From Hydractinia symbiolongicarpus (taxonomy: Eukaryota > Cnidaria > Hydrozoa > Anthoathecata > Hydractiniidae): a DNA stretch of 64,000 nucleotides. Below the pieces are notes generated by a model. It saw only the letters and a program-made list of their open reading frames with translations. It did not search any database and had not been told where the DNA came from. Made by a program: the position numbers and the translations under genes. The stretch covers positions 27,005,828-27,069,827 of the forward strand of contig NC_079876.1 in assembly GCF_029227915.1 (NCBI RefSeq), written 5' to 3'. Shown piece after piece: positions 23,122 through 35,443 of the stretch (the stretch's first letter is position 1; the number at the start of each line of letters is the position of its first letter).

Positions 23122-23357
23122 CGTTGTAGATTAATGGTTATACCTCTCGTGCTCTGTGCGGGACACCGGGGTGCGATTCATTTTGACGGCGATTCAACAT
23201 GGGCGAGTAAATGTTACCATAGCCCCGGGTTAACTCAAGCATGTGAGGGAAATTGGGGAGATGGCACACTGTGTGGGCCGTTGGATGTTGCCGGGAGTTG
23301 TCTAGTAGAGCGCAGGCCCTACTAATTGTGTCTGCGTAGCTTAATACGAGCATTAAA
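23122..23357 (+). mobile_element. tRNA-derived SINE, copy 1
   Basis: The head contains a tRNA-like A box (GTAGATTAATGGTTA) and a decayed B box (GGGGTGCGATTC). It is followed by a conserved body (GATTCAACATGGGCGAGTAA, then TTACCATAGCCCCGGG) and a 3' part ending near GTCTGCGTAGC. About 50 bp near the 3' end is extra compared with the copy at 57.8 kb. Confidence 0.75.
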
Positions 23358-23598
23358 TAATCTAGGACTCTCCCCTCCTGGAAATAATAGACAGGGTATA
23401 TCCCTCGATATTTGTGAGGCTAGCCATGTAAAATATGCACATCTATCTATCACCTCTGTCTACATGGAGATGCAGTTTAAGAAAGTGACTAAAAAAACAA
23501 AAACATGAATCTTAAGAAATGGACAAAAGTTACAAAATTTTATCTAGGTGGCAAATAATTTTTGTCCGTCGACCGATAAGGTAATCTAAGATATTCTT

Positions 23599-25850
23599 CT
23601 AACTTGACTTGAGAGGTTTCCTCTTCTTTACCTCGTGCTTTAAGTTGTAGTTTTCGACGACAGCTGCATATTTTGTGAAGTGGTACATGAGCCAAATGTT
23701 TGTACATAAAAATAATATGGATGCTAACCAAACATACAGAATAATGTTCATTTTTCGAAATTCCAAAAAATAAGCAGAACAGAGCCAAATCGCCTAAGAA
23801 GTTGAAAGTAGGAGATTAATAAATGCAGAACAACAACAACAGCTGCAACAATAACAAAAACAACAACATACCTGGCTGACTAACCAAGCCACAATCATGG
23901 TCACACCTTTCTTCACTGGAAACTTTATATAAGGATATGCTAACGGAAGCAAGCTGATGTACCAAATAAAATACTAAAATGTTGACAAAGTATTTTTTAT
24001 TATCTCAATAACGTAAAAATGCTGCATTTATAAAAAATACATTGTCATGAACGACCTGTATAATTTTTGATAGAGCTAGTGATACAAGTCTGTAGAAGTC
24101 AAAAGTTTCAAAAAATCTAGCATTTACAGGAGACCACAATGACTGAAGAAACCCTTAAACGTTTACACATATTTTTAAAGAAACTTGTTATAAGAAATCG
24201 ACTACTAAGGTCTTATTTACCCAATAAAATTCAAGGAAATATTTTGGGAGCTTGACAATTATGCACTGCCTTGAAATGGCGGTTTTCACCCATGCACTGC
24301 ATTTTTATATTCCTTGTTTGTTAGATACACACAAATTTCAACTACGAAAAATGACACTTGCAAGCTCTATATTTAATATTTAATATATTGGCTCTTCATA
24401 CTTAAGAAATCACCTAAGGAAGTTGTGGTGCTAAAATTATATATATATTAAAGAAACTTAAATATCAAACTTAACTTACTTGTGAAGTACAGACTTTATT
24501 TAATGACACAAATGCAAAAGTCTGTAGAAAACAAGCTAATGGCAGCACATGGTAATAACGTATTCCAAACCAGAAAACAGCAATTAATTGTGGTATAAAA
24601 GCTAATCGATTCACAATATTAAGCCAAGGAGTATCTTGAAAAATTCTTAGGATGTAGAAAAACGGTGAAAAATTATGCTGAAAATCTTTTCTCTTTATGT
24701 GGAATAGATATGTGTTTTCAATAAATTCAAAACCATGCCTAAACAACAGAGAAAGTTTGTTAGTATACTATAGTCCATGTCAAAACAGATAATAAAGTCA
24801 TTTAGAATTTCTTTTAAATTTGACGTATTGACGGAAACACTTAAACAAATTTTTTTTCAAATAATTAATTTCAATCCATGGATTTTCCAAGTTGTAAAAT
24901 CCATGGTTAAAGGGAATTCTATTCTTTTTAGTTCTCAACAATAATTTGTAAACAGCTCTTTTTTAAAAAATTTGCAGACTTAAACTTTGATAAAGTGTGT
25001 ACAAAATTAGTTTTTTACACAAAGAAATATTTTTTTCCCAAAACAAAGTTTCCATAAAAGTTTTATATGGTTGAAAGCTAAGCATGTTTTTAAAAAAGCA
25101 CTAAAATTAACATACGACACACGAAACAAACAAATAAAACAGACAAGCAAACAAACAAACTTACTTAGTATACATTGCTGTTCCAATAACGCAAAATGTT
25201 AACAAGGAAATGACTCCAAAAGTAACGGTGTGTCTGTTTACAATACAACAAAAGAAATCTATGACTACCCTTTTAGTTGAATCAGTATTCAAAGTTCGCC
25301 CATATTGTCTACTGATATACAGTAATATTGGTAATGTGTAGATAACAGGATACAACTTAAAATGGACAGAACTTCCAAAACATACTGCAGCTAAAAGATT
25401 ATTCTCTCTCATTATAAATAACAATGTCAGTAACACAAGAAATATCTGTAACGACTCTGCATTTCCTCGACTTGAAATTGTTATTGTGAAAGGATTGTAC
25501 AACCAAAATATACTGATCAACATATTTGAAGAGCTTGTGCTACATGTCATTTTCTTTTCCAAAATATACTTTAGAACGAATGCAACAAAAATATCTACAG
25601 TACAAAACAGCCATTTACCAAATAATATATGTACATATATGTTTGGAGTAAGAATGTAGGCTAATAAAGGCGTGTACTTGTATGTGTCTTTTAAATATGG
25701 TGATTTTGCATTTGTGATATATTCTGCAGCTTCTGTAAAGACAGTATAATCTACATCTGTATACTTGACTTCCATTAGTTTATCGTGGTAAGTTCCATAA
25801 CAAATGAATGCCAAACGTACAAGATATGCAATAACAAAATAATATGTCAT
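23599..25850 (-). CDS. PIGM: GPI mannosyltransferase 1 (PIG-M), complete, four exons
   Basis: PIG-M transfers the first mannose from dolichol-phosphate-mannose to glucosaminyl-PI on the luminal side of the ER during GPI-anchor synthesis; in animals it works with PIG-X. Exons are 25850-25165, 24738-24480, 23973-23872 and 23793-23599, joining in phases 2, 0 and 0 with GT/AG introns of 426, 506 and 78 bp. The result is 413 residues, close to the human length. Hallmarks: the DXD motif in KYTDVDY (D32, D34), SPY (50-52), YTPLL (59-63), SSRGNAES (126-133), HFKLYP (163-168), HNFSP (250-254) and NKVCTSQ (309-315). Multiple hydrophobic spans run throughout. The ATG at 25848-25850 is followed at once by the first membrane segment. 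The last exon is read in a different frame from the longest open frame there and ends with TAG at 23599-23601. No break is seen. Confidence 0.93.
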
Positions 25851-27164
25851 TTTAAGCTGCCAGCAAACTAATGAACTTCTTTTGTTACCTATAAATAAAA
25901 TGTGATAAAATTGTTGATTGGTTGAGATCTGTTAAAAGTGCTAATATAAATACCTTTTAAATTAGTACCATAATTGATAATAAAAAAAATTAAGTTTAAC
26001 ACGATAGAAAAAAAAAGATTATTTTAACGTTTTTGCTTACATCAGCAAAATTGTAAACCCATACATTTTTCCTAATCTTTTGCAAAAAGCACACAATCCT
26101 ATACATTTTTTATCAGGGTTTTAAGCTCTTTACAATAAATACAACAGGTTAACAAATTTCTAATGCTTATGGGCTTATCAACTGAAGTAATAGTCTAATT
26201 TGTATAGCTTTTCCTGACCGAGGAAAAGTCTATACCATTAAAAAATAAATGTCGAAGGAATTGATACCACAGTTTACTGCTGTCTGCATCACAAAAATGC
26301 CATCTGGGAAATTTTTATTATCTATTATCTTGCTTCTGCACCTTAAGGGGTTCCCTCTTCTCCACAAGTGAAAGTTATTTAAAGAAACTTTGCATATTAC
26401 CATCTACTGTGACACGAAGTTAAGGACACTATTCCTTATGGCAATTCATTCTTCAACATTGGACTTACTACATGCCAAACCAGACCTGTGCATCTAAAGC
26501 ATGTGCGACAGAAGCGGCGTTGCAATTGGTTTGTATTTTATTATTTAGAGGTACAACTTCCTCCAGCCTCATTGTCGATAACATGCTGTCTAAAATCAAA
26601 CTGGGGTGCTTACTTTTTTAAAGCCGTTTAATGTGTTTGTCTTCTAATTATTTTTGGAGTAGACAACAAGGTCATTCATGAAACTGAAGAGAAGACCCAG
26701 CCTGCGTTTTGTTTTGAACAAACTTCTGCGGACTTACTAGGAAACATATCTCCCTGGGAAAGGCTAGGAGGAGTCCCTCATTGAAGACTTGGATCAAGAA
26801 GGTTTTAAACCTCTTTACTTACATTTAGGTTAAACAAAAAAAGTATAATAGTTATAACTTCTGGAGGAATAAACTCTTTTTTATAAAAAAGGATTCAGAA
26901 TATGTACCTACGCAAGATATCTGCCTAAATTTATTTTGTGCAACCTCACAAGGGCTTGGAACGAGGTTGTGTCCGTTTATATTTGAAGGGGAATTGGGGA
27001 ACGACTTCATTTAGCACCGGGCTAAATGGTCCCGACACACGACGTACAACATAACTAGTACCCTTCATACTTTATCGATATTAAAAGTCCGACAGACGTT
27101 CAGTCATACTTCTCCAACCAAATGAAACCGCATTATCCGACATCCTCTCTATATAACAAATACA
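25851..27164. other. Intergenic upstream of PIGM
   Basis: AT-rich, with no recognisable exon. A small CAACCTCA to ACGAGGTTG palindrome lies at about 26941-26968, probably another reduced copy of the 16.9-kb MITE family. Confidence 0.4.
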
Positions 27165-29285
27165 TATTTTTTCTGTCAATAATCCATAACCAACGTAATA
27201 TCGCATAATACTGCATAATACTGCATAATACCTTTATAATTCATAAAAAATACATAAATTTTCTGTCGATGGCCATACCAACGTAATATCGCATAATACT
27301 GCATAATACTGCATAATACCTTCATAATTCAAAAAAAATACATAAATTTTCTGTCGATGGCCATACCAACGTAATATCGCATAATACTGCATAATACCTT
27401 CATAATACTCTCTGTCGTTACATAAAAAATACATATTTTTTCTGTCGATGGCCATACCAACGTAATATCGCATAATACTGCATAATACTGCATAATACCT
27501 TCATAATTCATAAAAAATACATAAATTTTCTGTCGATGGCCATACCAACGTAATATCGCATAATACTGCATAATACCTTCATAATACTCTCTGTCGTTAC
27601 ATAAAAAATACATATTTTTTCTGTCGATGGCCATACCAACGTAATATCGCATAATACTGCATAATACTGCATAATACCTTCATAATACATAAAAAATACA
27701 TAAATTTTCTGTCGATGGCCATACCAACGTAATATCGCATAATACTGCATAATACTGCATAATACCTTCATAATTCATAAAAAACACATAAATTTTCTGT
27801 CGATGGCCATACCAACGTAATATCGCATAATACTGCATAATACTGCATAATACCTTTATAATTCAAAAAAAGTACATAAATTTTCTGTCGATGGCCATAA
27901 CAACGTAATATCGCATAATACTGCATAATACCTTCATAATTCATAAAAAACACATAAATTTTCTGTCGATGGCCATACCAACGTAATATCACATAATACT
28001 GCATAATACTGCATAATACCTTTATAATTCAAAAAAAGTACTTAAATTTTCTGTCGATGGCCATAACAACGTAATATCGCATAATACTGCATAATACCTT
28101 CATAATTCATAAAAAACACATAAATTTTCTGTCGATGGCCATACCAACGTAATATCGCATAATACTGCATAATACCTTCATAATACTCTCTGTCGTTACA
28201 TAAAAAATACAAAAATTTTCTGTCGATGGCCATACCAACGTAATATCGCATAATACTGCATAATGCCTTCATAATACTCTCTATCGTTCCATAAAAAATA
28301 CATATTTTTTCTGTCAATAATCCATAACCAACGTAATATCGCATAATACTGCATAATACTGCATAATACCTTTATAATTCAAAAAAAGTACATAAATTTT
28401 CTGTCGATGGCCATAACAACGTAATATCGCATAATACTGCATAATACCTTCATAATTCAAAAAAAGTACTTAAATTTTCTGTCGATGGCCATAACAACGT
28501 AATATCGCATAATACTGCATAATACCTTCATAATTCATAAAAAACACATAAATTTTCTGTCGATGGCCATACCAACGTAATATCGCATAATACTGCATAA
28601 TACTGCATAATACCTTTATAATTCAAAAAAAGTACATAAATTTTCTGTCGATGGCCATAACAACGTAATATCGCATAATACTGCATAATACCTTCATAAT
28701 TCATAAAAAACACATAAATTTTCTGTCGATGGCCATACCAACGTAATATCGCATAATACTGCATAATACTGCATAATACCTTTATAATTCAAAAAAGTAC
28801 TTAAATTTTCTGTCGATGGCCATACCAACGTAATATCGCATAATACTGCATAATACTGCATAATACCTTCATAATTCATAAAAAACACATAAATTTTCTG
28901 TCGATGGCCATACCAACGTAATATCGTATAATACTGCATAATACTGCATAATACCTTTATAATTCAAAAAAAGTACTTAAATTTTCTGTCGATGGCCATA
29001 ACAACGTAATATCGCATAATACTGCATAATACCTTCATAATTCATCAAAAACACATAAATTTTCTGTCGATGGCCATACCAACGTAATATCGCATAATAC
29101 TGCATAATACTGCATAATACCTTCATAATTCATAAAAAGTACATAAATTTTCTGTCGATGGCCATACCAACGTAATATCGCATAATACTGCATAATACCT
29201 TCATAATAATGTCTGTCGCTTCATAAAAACTACATATTTTTTCTGTCGATGGCCATAACCAACGTAATATTCCAGAATATTTCGC
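27165..29285. repeat. Minisatellite, ~88-bp unit, about 25 copies
   Basis: Each unit contains TTTTCTGTCGATGGCCATA, then CAACGTAATATCGC, then two or three copies of ATAATACTGC, then a variable link ending CATAAATT or similar. Unit length varies by whether ATAATACTGC is present twice or three times. The links fall into recurring types (TTCATAAAAA, TTCAAAAAAA, CTCTCTGTCGTT), so there is higher-order order. Long minus-strand open frames follow from the lack of stops in the unit and are not genes. Confidence 0.93.
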
Positions 29286-30257
29286 ATAACTGCCATTTAC
29301 GGAAAGCTGTTTTTATAAAGTAGACAAAGTTTGAGGTTGGATACACATCCATACACAAACAGAAACGATATTTCGCTCAAATATCCTTTTGCAACAAGAC
29401 ATAATAACGGCCCTATTGCAGGCTAAACAAAGAGGCGTTTTTGTACAATATATTGAACAGGCGGTGGTGTTCTATGCCCACCGATAGCCAATAGAAAAGA
29501 TATTTTGGACTAATACCCCCGCGAAATTACATATCACAAGTCCTAAAAAATGCAAATCTGAGGCAAGGCATTATACTATAAATTTACCGGGCTTTACTGT
29601 TATGTACTTATCCGTGCAGCAGTAGAAACAAGTGTCCTCCCTGAAAATGACGCATCAAAAGCGCTAAAGCAGGCCAATCAATCCAAAGACATTACGTGTG
29701 TTTTTTATTTCTTTTTTTCGGTGCAGTATTTCAATAGTATAGCTTGATTAGTTCTTAAACCAAATGAATTCTTAGATGCATAAAAATTTAAATGTTCCAA
29801 TGATTTTTGTCCGACTGAAGAAGCTGCTGCCGTAGAGAAGCTATATCACATTAAAGTTTAGAGCCGTTTACGATGAAATTATTCCATTGTTTGTAGTTAA
29901 AATTTGACAGGTCATAACTTTTTACCGGCAAAGGCTCTTAGGCTGAAATTCTGTAGAAGGCATGTCAGTAATATAACGTATCATTAGGAAAAAGATGGAA
30001 GAATTCCAAATTAAAAGTCAAAACTTCTATTTACATGAAACAAAGATGTTCCAAAAAGGCATAAGTATAAAATTTATCTCATTTAAAGAGTCTCCGTAGA
30101 TTTGATATTCCATTGAAGTTAGGATCAGAGTACAAAAGCTGAAAATAGTTCTAAATAATGTAATTATTATTGGCTATTGTTAAAAAATCATATGGTGAGT
30201 TAACAAGATCAACTTTATGAGCAACTGACCGAAAAACCAATAGACGTATGATATCGT

Positions 30258-30565
30258 TAGTCTTTTTATTAATAGCGGTATTTTGCCTGTTTGTCCGCGA
30301 AAAGCGCGTCCTGTTAATTAATCACGAAATTCTTATATCTGCACAAAATACCAAATGCGATATATATTTACCGACTTTGTTTTATTCTCCCGCGTGTAGC
30401 ATTCAATTGCAACGCCTGATTTTTTTTGAAAAACCAATCCGAGATTTTGCAGCCACGACAAAGGGATGTGTAAAGCAGAGAGCAGTGTTATTACGGCCAT
30501 TTTGAAAGTTGCGTAACGTTGACGTTGCTAAGTCTGTCCTTGTTTTTTTATATATTTTTACATTG
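30258..30565 (+). mobile_element. Helitron-like 5' fragment
   Basis: Starts with TTAATAGCGGTATTTTGCC and contains TCCGCGAAAAGCGCGTCCTG, close to the 5' part of the element at 35315. Its inner part (ACGGCCATTTTGAAAGTTGC onward) resembles a copy at 33604-33815. No CTAG 3' end is seen here. Confidence 0.5.
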
Positions 30566-30566
30566 C

Positions 30567-30855
30567 TTGGAAGCCTCGACTTTCGAATTACAAATCCCAC
30601 ATTAAAAAGAAGATACCATCTTGCAAAGTTGTGAAACATTTTATTGATGAATGCCCTAATGCCTCCGTGCAAAATATTGGGTTTATTATAGTTGATGTTG
30701 TGAACAATGGAGAGAATTTAACAAACAGGCAAATTGATAGTTTGCTATTAGATAAAGAAAAATTCTGGATAGGGACACTCGTCACACAACATCAGGGACT
30801 TAATGGTTCTCATGACTGGAATAGAACTAAAAGAACAGAAAAATGCAAGTTGTAG
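30567..30855 (+). pseudogene. Relic of a retroelement with GIY-YIG-type C-terminus
   Basis: An open frame from about 30567 to the TAG at 30853-30855 reads NYKSHIKKK, then a Cys-His segment (CKVVKHFIDEC), then KFWIGTLVTQHQGLN. This order (snyKSHI, HF..eC, E.FWI..L.T...GLN) is typical of the end of GIY-YIG endonuclease domains carried by Penelope-like and related retroelements. The N-terminal catalytic part is missing, so it is a fragment. A CTGAAGAAGTCAGTCGATGA stretch downstream (about 30990) resembles a retroelement 3' tail. The class is inferred from the motif pattern only. Confidence 0.5.
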
Positions 30856-31106
30856 AAACCGTGTGTTAAGTTGATAGTAGGATGATGGTGATGGAAACCA
30901 GTTTTAAACCCTTGTGTATTTAATTGTATATAATTTATTTTTATCACTATATAAGATATTTTAATTGTTAATACTGTATTGTAAGCGATACTGAAGAAGT
31001 CAGTCGATGAACTGACGAAAATTTTAAATAATAAAATCTTTTTACTTAATTCTTGATGTAGTCATCTATCTTGTTGGTTATTCCTATAGCTACAATTTGT
31101 GTTCAT

Positions 31107-31125
31107 ATATATATATATATATATT
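31107..31125. repeat. AT dinucleotide microsatellite
   Basis: A short run of alternating AT just before the 91-bp repeats. Confidence 0.85.
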
Positions 31126-31126
31126 T

Positions 31127-31400
31127 CAAAAATCGAATTTACTAAAACAACTGAATTTTATATGTATGGATTGCTTCTTAATACCGGTAAATTATCTCCG
31201 TAAATGTTTTTTCTAAAGACCGAATTTACTAAAAGAACTGAATATCATGGATTGCTTGTATGGATTGCTTCTTAATGCGGGTAAATTATCTCCCCAAACG
31301 TGTTTTTTTCAAAGACCGAATTTACTGAAACAATGTGTATGGATTGCTTTTAAATACGGGAAATTCATCCCTAAGCTTTTTTTGTGGTTAATCAAAACAA
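31127..31400. repeat. ~91-bp tandem repeat, three copies (inverted relative of the 39.5-kb array)
   Basis: Units begin near 31127, 31218 and 31311 with GACCGAATTTACTAAAACAA or close variants, and each holds TATGGATTGCTT. The reverse complement matches the 82-bp units at 39.5-39.85 kb (AGAAGCAATCCATA and CAGTTGTTTCGG). Confidence 0.7.
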
Positions 31401-31823
31401 GCTGAACTATGGATTTGTTCCCTTTTGGCAGCTTTTTCCAATATGCAAAAAAATATTACAAACGTTTTACACTACGACACAAAATGAAAAATATTCAAAA
31501 GGAAGTCGAACGGAAAAATATTTTTAGGCCCTAATTTTTACTTGTCTATTGGACTTTAACTTTAAGATTGCAAAAGTTAAGGCCTGGTTGACAATTGTCT
31601 ATCTATCAATAATTTTATATTTTAAATTTAACTGAACCACCATGAATTCGTCATGCTTGCTGTGAATCTAGGTTATCGCGACTTTGAGTTTCTTCACTAA
31701 AGATAAGATAAATAAAAATGGAACAAATCTTATTCGTTAATACGAAAGGGTTTCTTGAGATTGATAACAACGAACATTCGAGCATTTCTCTAACATGAAA
31801 ACAGTTAATATGTTCGGACTAAC

Positions 31824-32275
31824 CTTCACTTGTTGTAAAGATTCTTTGTTCTCTAATGCTTTCACCATCGTTTCTGTCGGCAATATCTTTTGTCTGTTCT
31901 CTATAAACCATAAAAAAAGCACAACATAGCAATTAAATTGTTATATCCAATTAATTATATTCTATCACGTTGATTTTTGGACTTTTTAACTGAAAGTAAT
32001 AGTACGTGCAACCCACTACACAACATTACTTTTATATTTTTTTTCAAATTAAACCTCAAATCAAATTTCAAATCTCAAATCAAATTTAATAAAAACTTAC
32101 CATTGGCTGCCTAACCCAGTATTTTCCTTTTGGCATTACAGCATTTATCTAAACAAAATTACTTAAATAGTTATGTGAATGTTTTACAAAGATTTTCCTA
32201 AAAAAAATAAGTTTCCTCAAATAATTATTTTTTAACATAAAAAATAAATGAATGATAAACATTTATCTTATATAC

Positions 32276-32338
<63 letters not shown>

Positions 32339-32411
32339 CAGGCAAAGTGGATATGTTCATTTTCCTTTGATCTTACCGAAATTTTCTTTGAAGTAACTGA
32401 AAAATGCATGT
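31824..32411 (-). CDS. Possible set of three small exons, gene unknown
   Basis: Three short minus-strand stretches have splice-like borders. 32411-32377 lies between ATATTAG and GTAAGA. 32148-32101 lies between TTTGTTTAG and GTAAGT and encodes INAVMPKGKYWVRQPM. 31898-31824 begins after a tandem acceptor (TATAGAG) and ends before GTTAGT. Read in phase 0 they give about 52 residues with no stop (DMHFSVTSKKIS, INAVMPKGKYWVRQPM, then NRQKILPTETMVKALENKES and five more residues). I do not recognise the protein. If a next exon began at 31696, its first phase-0 codon would be a stop. Upstream exons are not found. The splice signals are better than the coding evidence. Confidence 0.3.
32280..32338. 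repeat. TA dinucleotide microsatellite
   Basis: Uninterrupted alternating TA for nearly 60 bp, lying in the intron between two putative small minus-strand exons. Confidence 0.95.
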
Positions 32412-32521
32412 CTAATATGTTAAATTTTCTGACGTTACGGTGCGACGTCAATAAGACTACTTTAACGTTAATATTCTATATTAAATAAATGAAGCCATTA
32501 CAGTGCACTTAAAGCTTTGAG

Positions 32522-32875
32522 GCCAAATAACTTGAAAACGAGGTGGTGACGTCAGTGATTTTTTACCACGTAAGTAACTAGGGACCACCCGGGACCAATT
32601 TGGGTAAGTTTCCCAAGCCTGGGTCCCCGAATCCGTTTCGGAATGGAAAGGTTGAGGACGTCATCACAAAACCTTCAAACCCCAATATCTCTGCAACCGC
32701 CAAATAACTTGAAAACGAGGTGGTGACGTCAGTGATTTTTCACCACGTAAGTAACTAGGGACCACCCGGGACCAATTTGGGTAAGTTTCCCAAGCCTGGG
32801 TCCCCGAATCCGTTTCGGAATGGAAAGGTTGAGGACGTCATCACAAAACCTTCAAACCCCAATATCTCTGCAACC
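32522..32875. repeat. 177-bp tandem duplication, near-identical copies
   Basis: GCCAAATAACTTGAAAACGA starts at 32522 and again at 32699. I noticed a single base difference (TTTTTTACC against TTTTTCACC), so the duplication is recent. Each copy carries one perfect TGACGTCA palindrome and a second GACGTCATC. Diverged sequence related to the same family, again with TGACGTCA, continues to about 33160. Confidence 0.9.
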
Positions 32876-33603
32876 GTTTGTCAAAAGTCCATGTTCCTAT
32901 ACATTTTCTTGATCTGCATTTCAAGATCTATACGATGAATGCATCGGGTGTACGAATTAAGAAATTTTTTGGAACTTTTGGTAGGGACTTTGCTGACGTC
33001 AGAAAAATTTTTAAGCCCTTATATCTCCCTAAGCGTTTGTCAAAAACATACGATACCATACATTATTTTGGTCAACGTTTCAACCTCCACACCTTACAGA
33101 CAACGAATGACTAATTTTAACCAATTTTCTTTTTGTATATGCACTGCTGACGTCGGCAAAAAATCTAAAGCAACCTATTTTTCCATTGTTCTTCTGCCTT
33201 AGTGGATTTTCACATGGGCTTTATCAACTAGTCTTGTATAAGTAATCAGCTAAATTTACACTGAAAACACGATTCTTATACAAGCTGGCACTTTTTTCTT
33301 CATACAACCCATCACTGCACCTAAATGAACAGGGTCACTTTAGAGAAGGATCATGCAATCATTACATGCAGTCTTTTATGAAGTTTTTTTCCAACAATTT
33401 TTTTACTTCTTTATCCACAGAGACTGTAAATACATTCTCAAACACACATAACTTACTCGTAACACACATTATATTGCCATTACAATCTATGGAAATCTAT
33501 GTATAGTTAGTTAAAAAACCTTAATGACACTGATTTCTCTTGTGTATTTAGTGTTAGTTTATTTCTTTTAATGGTTATCACTTCTGTTGTCCATCTTCTC
33601 TTT

Positions 33604-33815
33604 AATAATAGCCGTATTCTGTATATTCAAAATGGTTGTGCGCGGCTTTTATCAGAAAATTTTGGGAAAACCCCGCAGAATCAGATTTTTACCAATGAAG
33701 GAAAGATAAAGCAATCTGAGCTACGGTCATTTTAAAAGCTGTGGCATTGACGGTTAATCTGTTTTTGTCTTCAAAAAGGTTTTCATTTTTGTTTTTTTAC
33801 ATATTTTTACATGTT
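33604..33815 (+). mobile_element. Helitron-like 5' fragment, diverged
   Basis: Begins TTTAATAATAGCCGTATTC like the 35315 element. Its interior (ACGGTCATTTTAAAAGCTG) parallels the 30258 copy. No 3' CTAG hairpin end is seen. Confidence 0.45.
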
Positions 33816-34817
33816 AAGATAAATATATTCTCACGTTTTGTAGCTAAGTACAAATCTCAAACCCAAAAATTTCTTGATTTTTGGCTAGGAACGAAGATTT
33901 TTAAGGAGCATTCTACAATCAGCTAGCTAGCTAGCCTTAGTTATTACTATTCAGTTTAGTATAACAGCTTTATATCCTAGCCAGTATTATTTATTTTTAT
34001 GTTAAAGTTGTGTTTACCTAGCTAGCTCCTTAGCTACTTCTGACCAAAAAGTGAAAGTAGCCAAATGCAGTTTGGCTGCAACACAATTCTTAATTCTTAT
34101 GCTAAATGAAGTTAGGCAGATACCACTTTTATTACTGTTATGAAAACTTATGGTGCAAAATAAAATTGCTGAGTATTTTTTTAACTGAACATGATAACAA
34201 CAGCGGTTTCCTGGACTTTTTTTAACCGAATTTGCGATGAAGTTCTTTTGAAAAATAGTGTTACGCCTATACTCATGTGTGACATGGTAAATTGGTATTA
34301 CATCTGTATGGATGTGTCACATTATTTACCCGTACTAAATGGTCAGCTAACACTCACCGGGAACATTATCCGAAAAATAAAAAAGGTTTGCCAGAAAGTT
34401 TTTGCTATGACGGGGTAACAACAAATTGTAATCTGTGTTTTTATTTCAGCTTAAGTTGTGGAAAGTTATTTGATAAAAAACATATTACACTGGACACACC
34501 ATAAAGTTGTGTGCACTTCATTTGATTTACTACATACTACATAACTTTACTAAAGCGCTTTACCTGAATATGTGGCGCAGTTGACGGCTCTTATTAATCA
34601 CTCATCCGGGTGTTCAACGGCGGGTAACAGTTACCTAGCCTTTTTACAGAGTGTATTCTGTGTTCTGTAAACCAAAGATGCAATGTAGTTTTTTTGAAAA
34701 GCGTATTAAGCCTAAAAGCATGTGTGATACAGTTTAGCCAGCTACAACAAAATTCTTAATTAGTAATTCTTATGCCAAAAGCAGGTAGCTACACCAGACT
34801 TATTCCGCAAAATAAAA

Positions 34818-35260
34818 TTGCTGAGCGATTTTTTTAGCTGGACGGGCTGTTTTCTGTGTTTTCACCTAATTGGACGAAAACTTTGTCGGACAAAACTTTT
34901 GTCCGACAAAATTTTTCGGACACCTGAAGTTTTCGTCATTTTAGTCCGCGAAAAATTTTGTTCGACGAAAATTTTGTTTATTTTGGATTTTTGTTATTTC
35001 TTATTAAAACAAAGTTTGTACAATAAAAAGTTTTCAAATCAAGTGGCAATTCAGTTGAAACGAGGCATTGATCCTGCGGATGTGAAGATTTCCTCAAAGT
35101 TGTTAGATTTAAAACCAGTCCACGCTTCCTGAATCGTTCAACTTTACCACTATTTAAGCAACGAAGCAGAAATTATCATCAACGGGTTCGATGCATCTTA
35201 ATTACAAAAGCTGTTAAAAACGCACAATCTGTTGTGGACATGTTAAAAATCCGGTTACAA
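34818..35260 (+). pseudogene. Decayed transposon ORF fragment
   Basis: From about 35035 the frame reads QLKRGIDPADVKISSKLLDL, then KPVHAS, and continues past a stop (TGA at 35130) in the same frame with IVQLYHYLSNEAEIIINGF, then meets a second stop (TAA) near 35199. The pattern DLKPxHAxWxxxxYxxL is one I associate with the C-terminal part of cnidarian transposon proteins, but I cannot name the family. The sequence before 35035 is low complexity and probably unrelated. Two in-frame stops make it a pseudogene. Confidence 0.4.
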
Positions 35261-35314
35261 GCATTTAAATTCTGTAAGAAGTGAAGGAATGCTTCTGCTG
35301 TCCTTCTTCTCTTC

Positions 35315-35443
35315 TCTTTAATAATAGCCGTATTTTGTCTGTCTGTCCGCGAAAACCGCGTCCTGTTACAGAAACACGAAACACGAAATGCGATATATAA
35401 GGGACGGGCGACCCCGTGGATTTTTCCACGGGTTAACGGCTAG
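35315..35443 (+). mobile_element. Non-autonomous Helitron, first of a tandem pair
   Basis: 5' end TCTTTAATAATAGCCGT and 3' end CTAG (35440-35443), followed by T. An 8-bp perfect hairpin (CCCGTGGA, TTTT loop, TCCACGGG; 35413-35432) stands 7 nt before CTAG. TC start, CTRR end and a subterminal hairpin are the Helitron signature. There are no inverted repeats and no coding capacity. Confidence 0.7.

Noticed and set aside
23540-23788. 82-codon minus-strand open frame over the last PIGM exon
   Set aside because: It is out of frame with PIGM; the correct frame ends at TAG 23599-23601 and matches the family's C-terminus.
27234-28939. Series of 78-107 codon frames sharing MQYYAILRWYGHRQKIYVFF
   Set aside because: All are the same translation of the 88-bp tandem array, with no start context or splice signals.
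27165-29285. Regularly repeated sequence that could suggest a CRISPR array
   Set aside because: The repeats are contiguous with no unique spacers, and the surrounding genes are eukaryotic.
34850-34985. Repeated GTCGGACAAAA / TTTTGTCCGAC words
   Set aside because: Short, imperfect palindromes of low complexity; no element ends or flank duplication.
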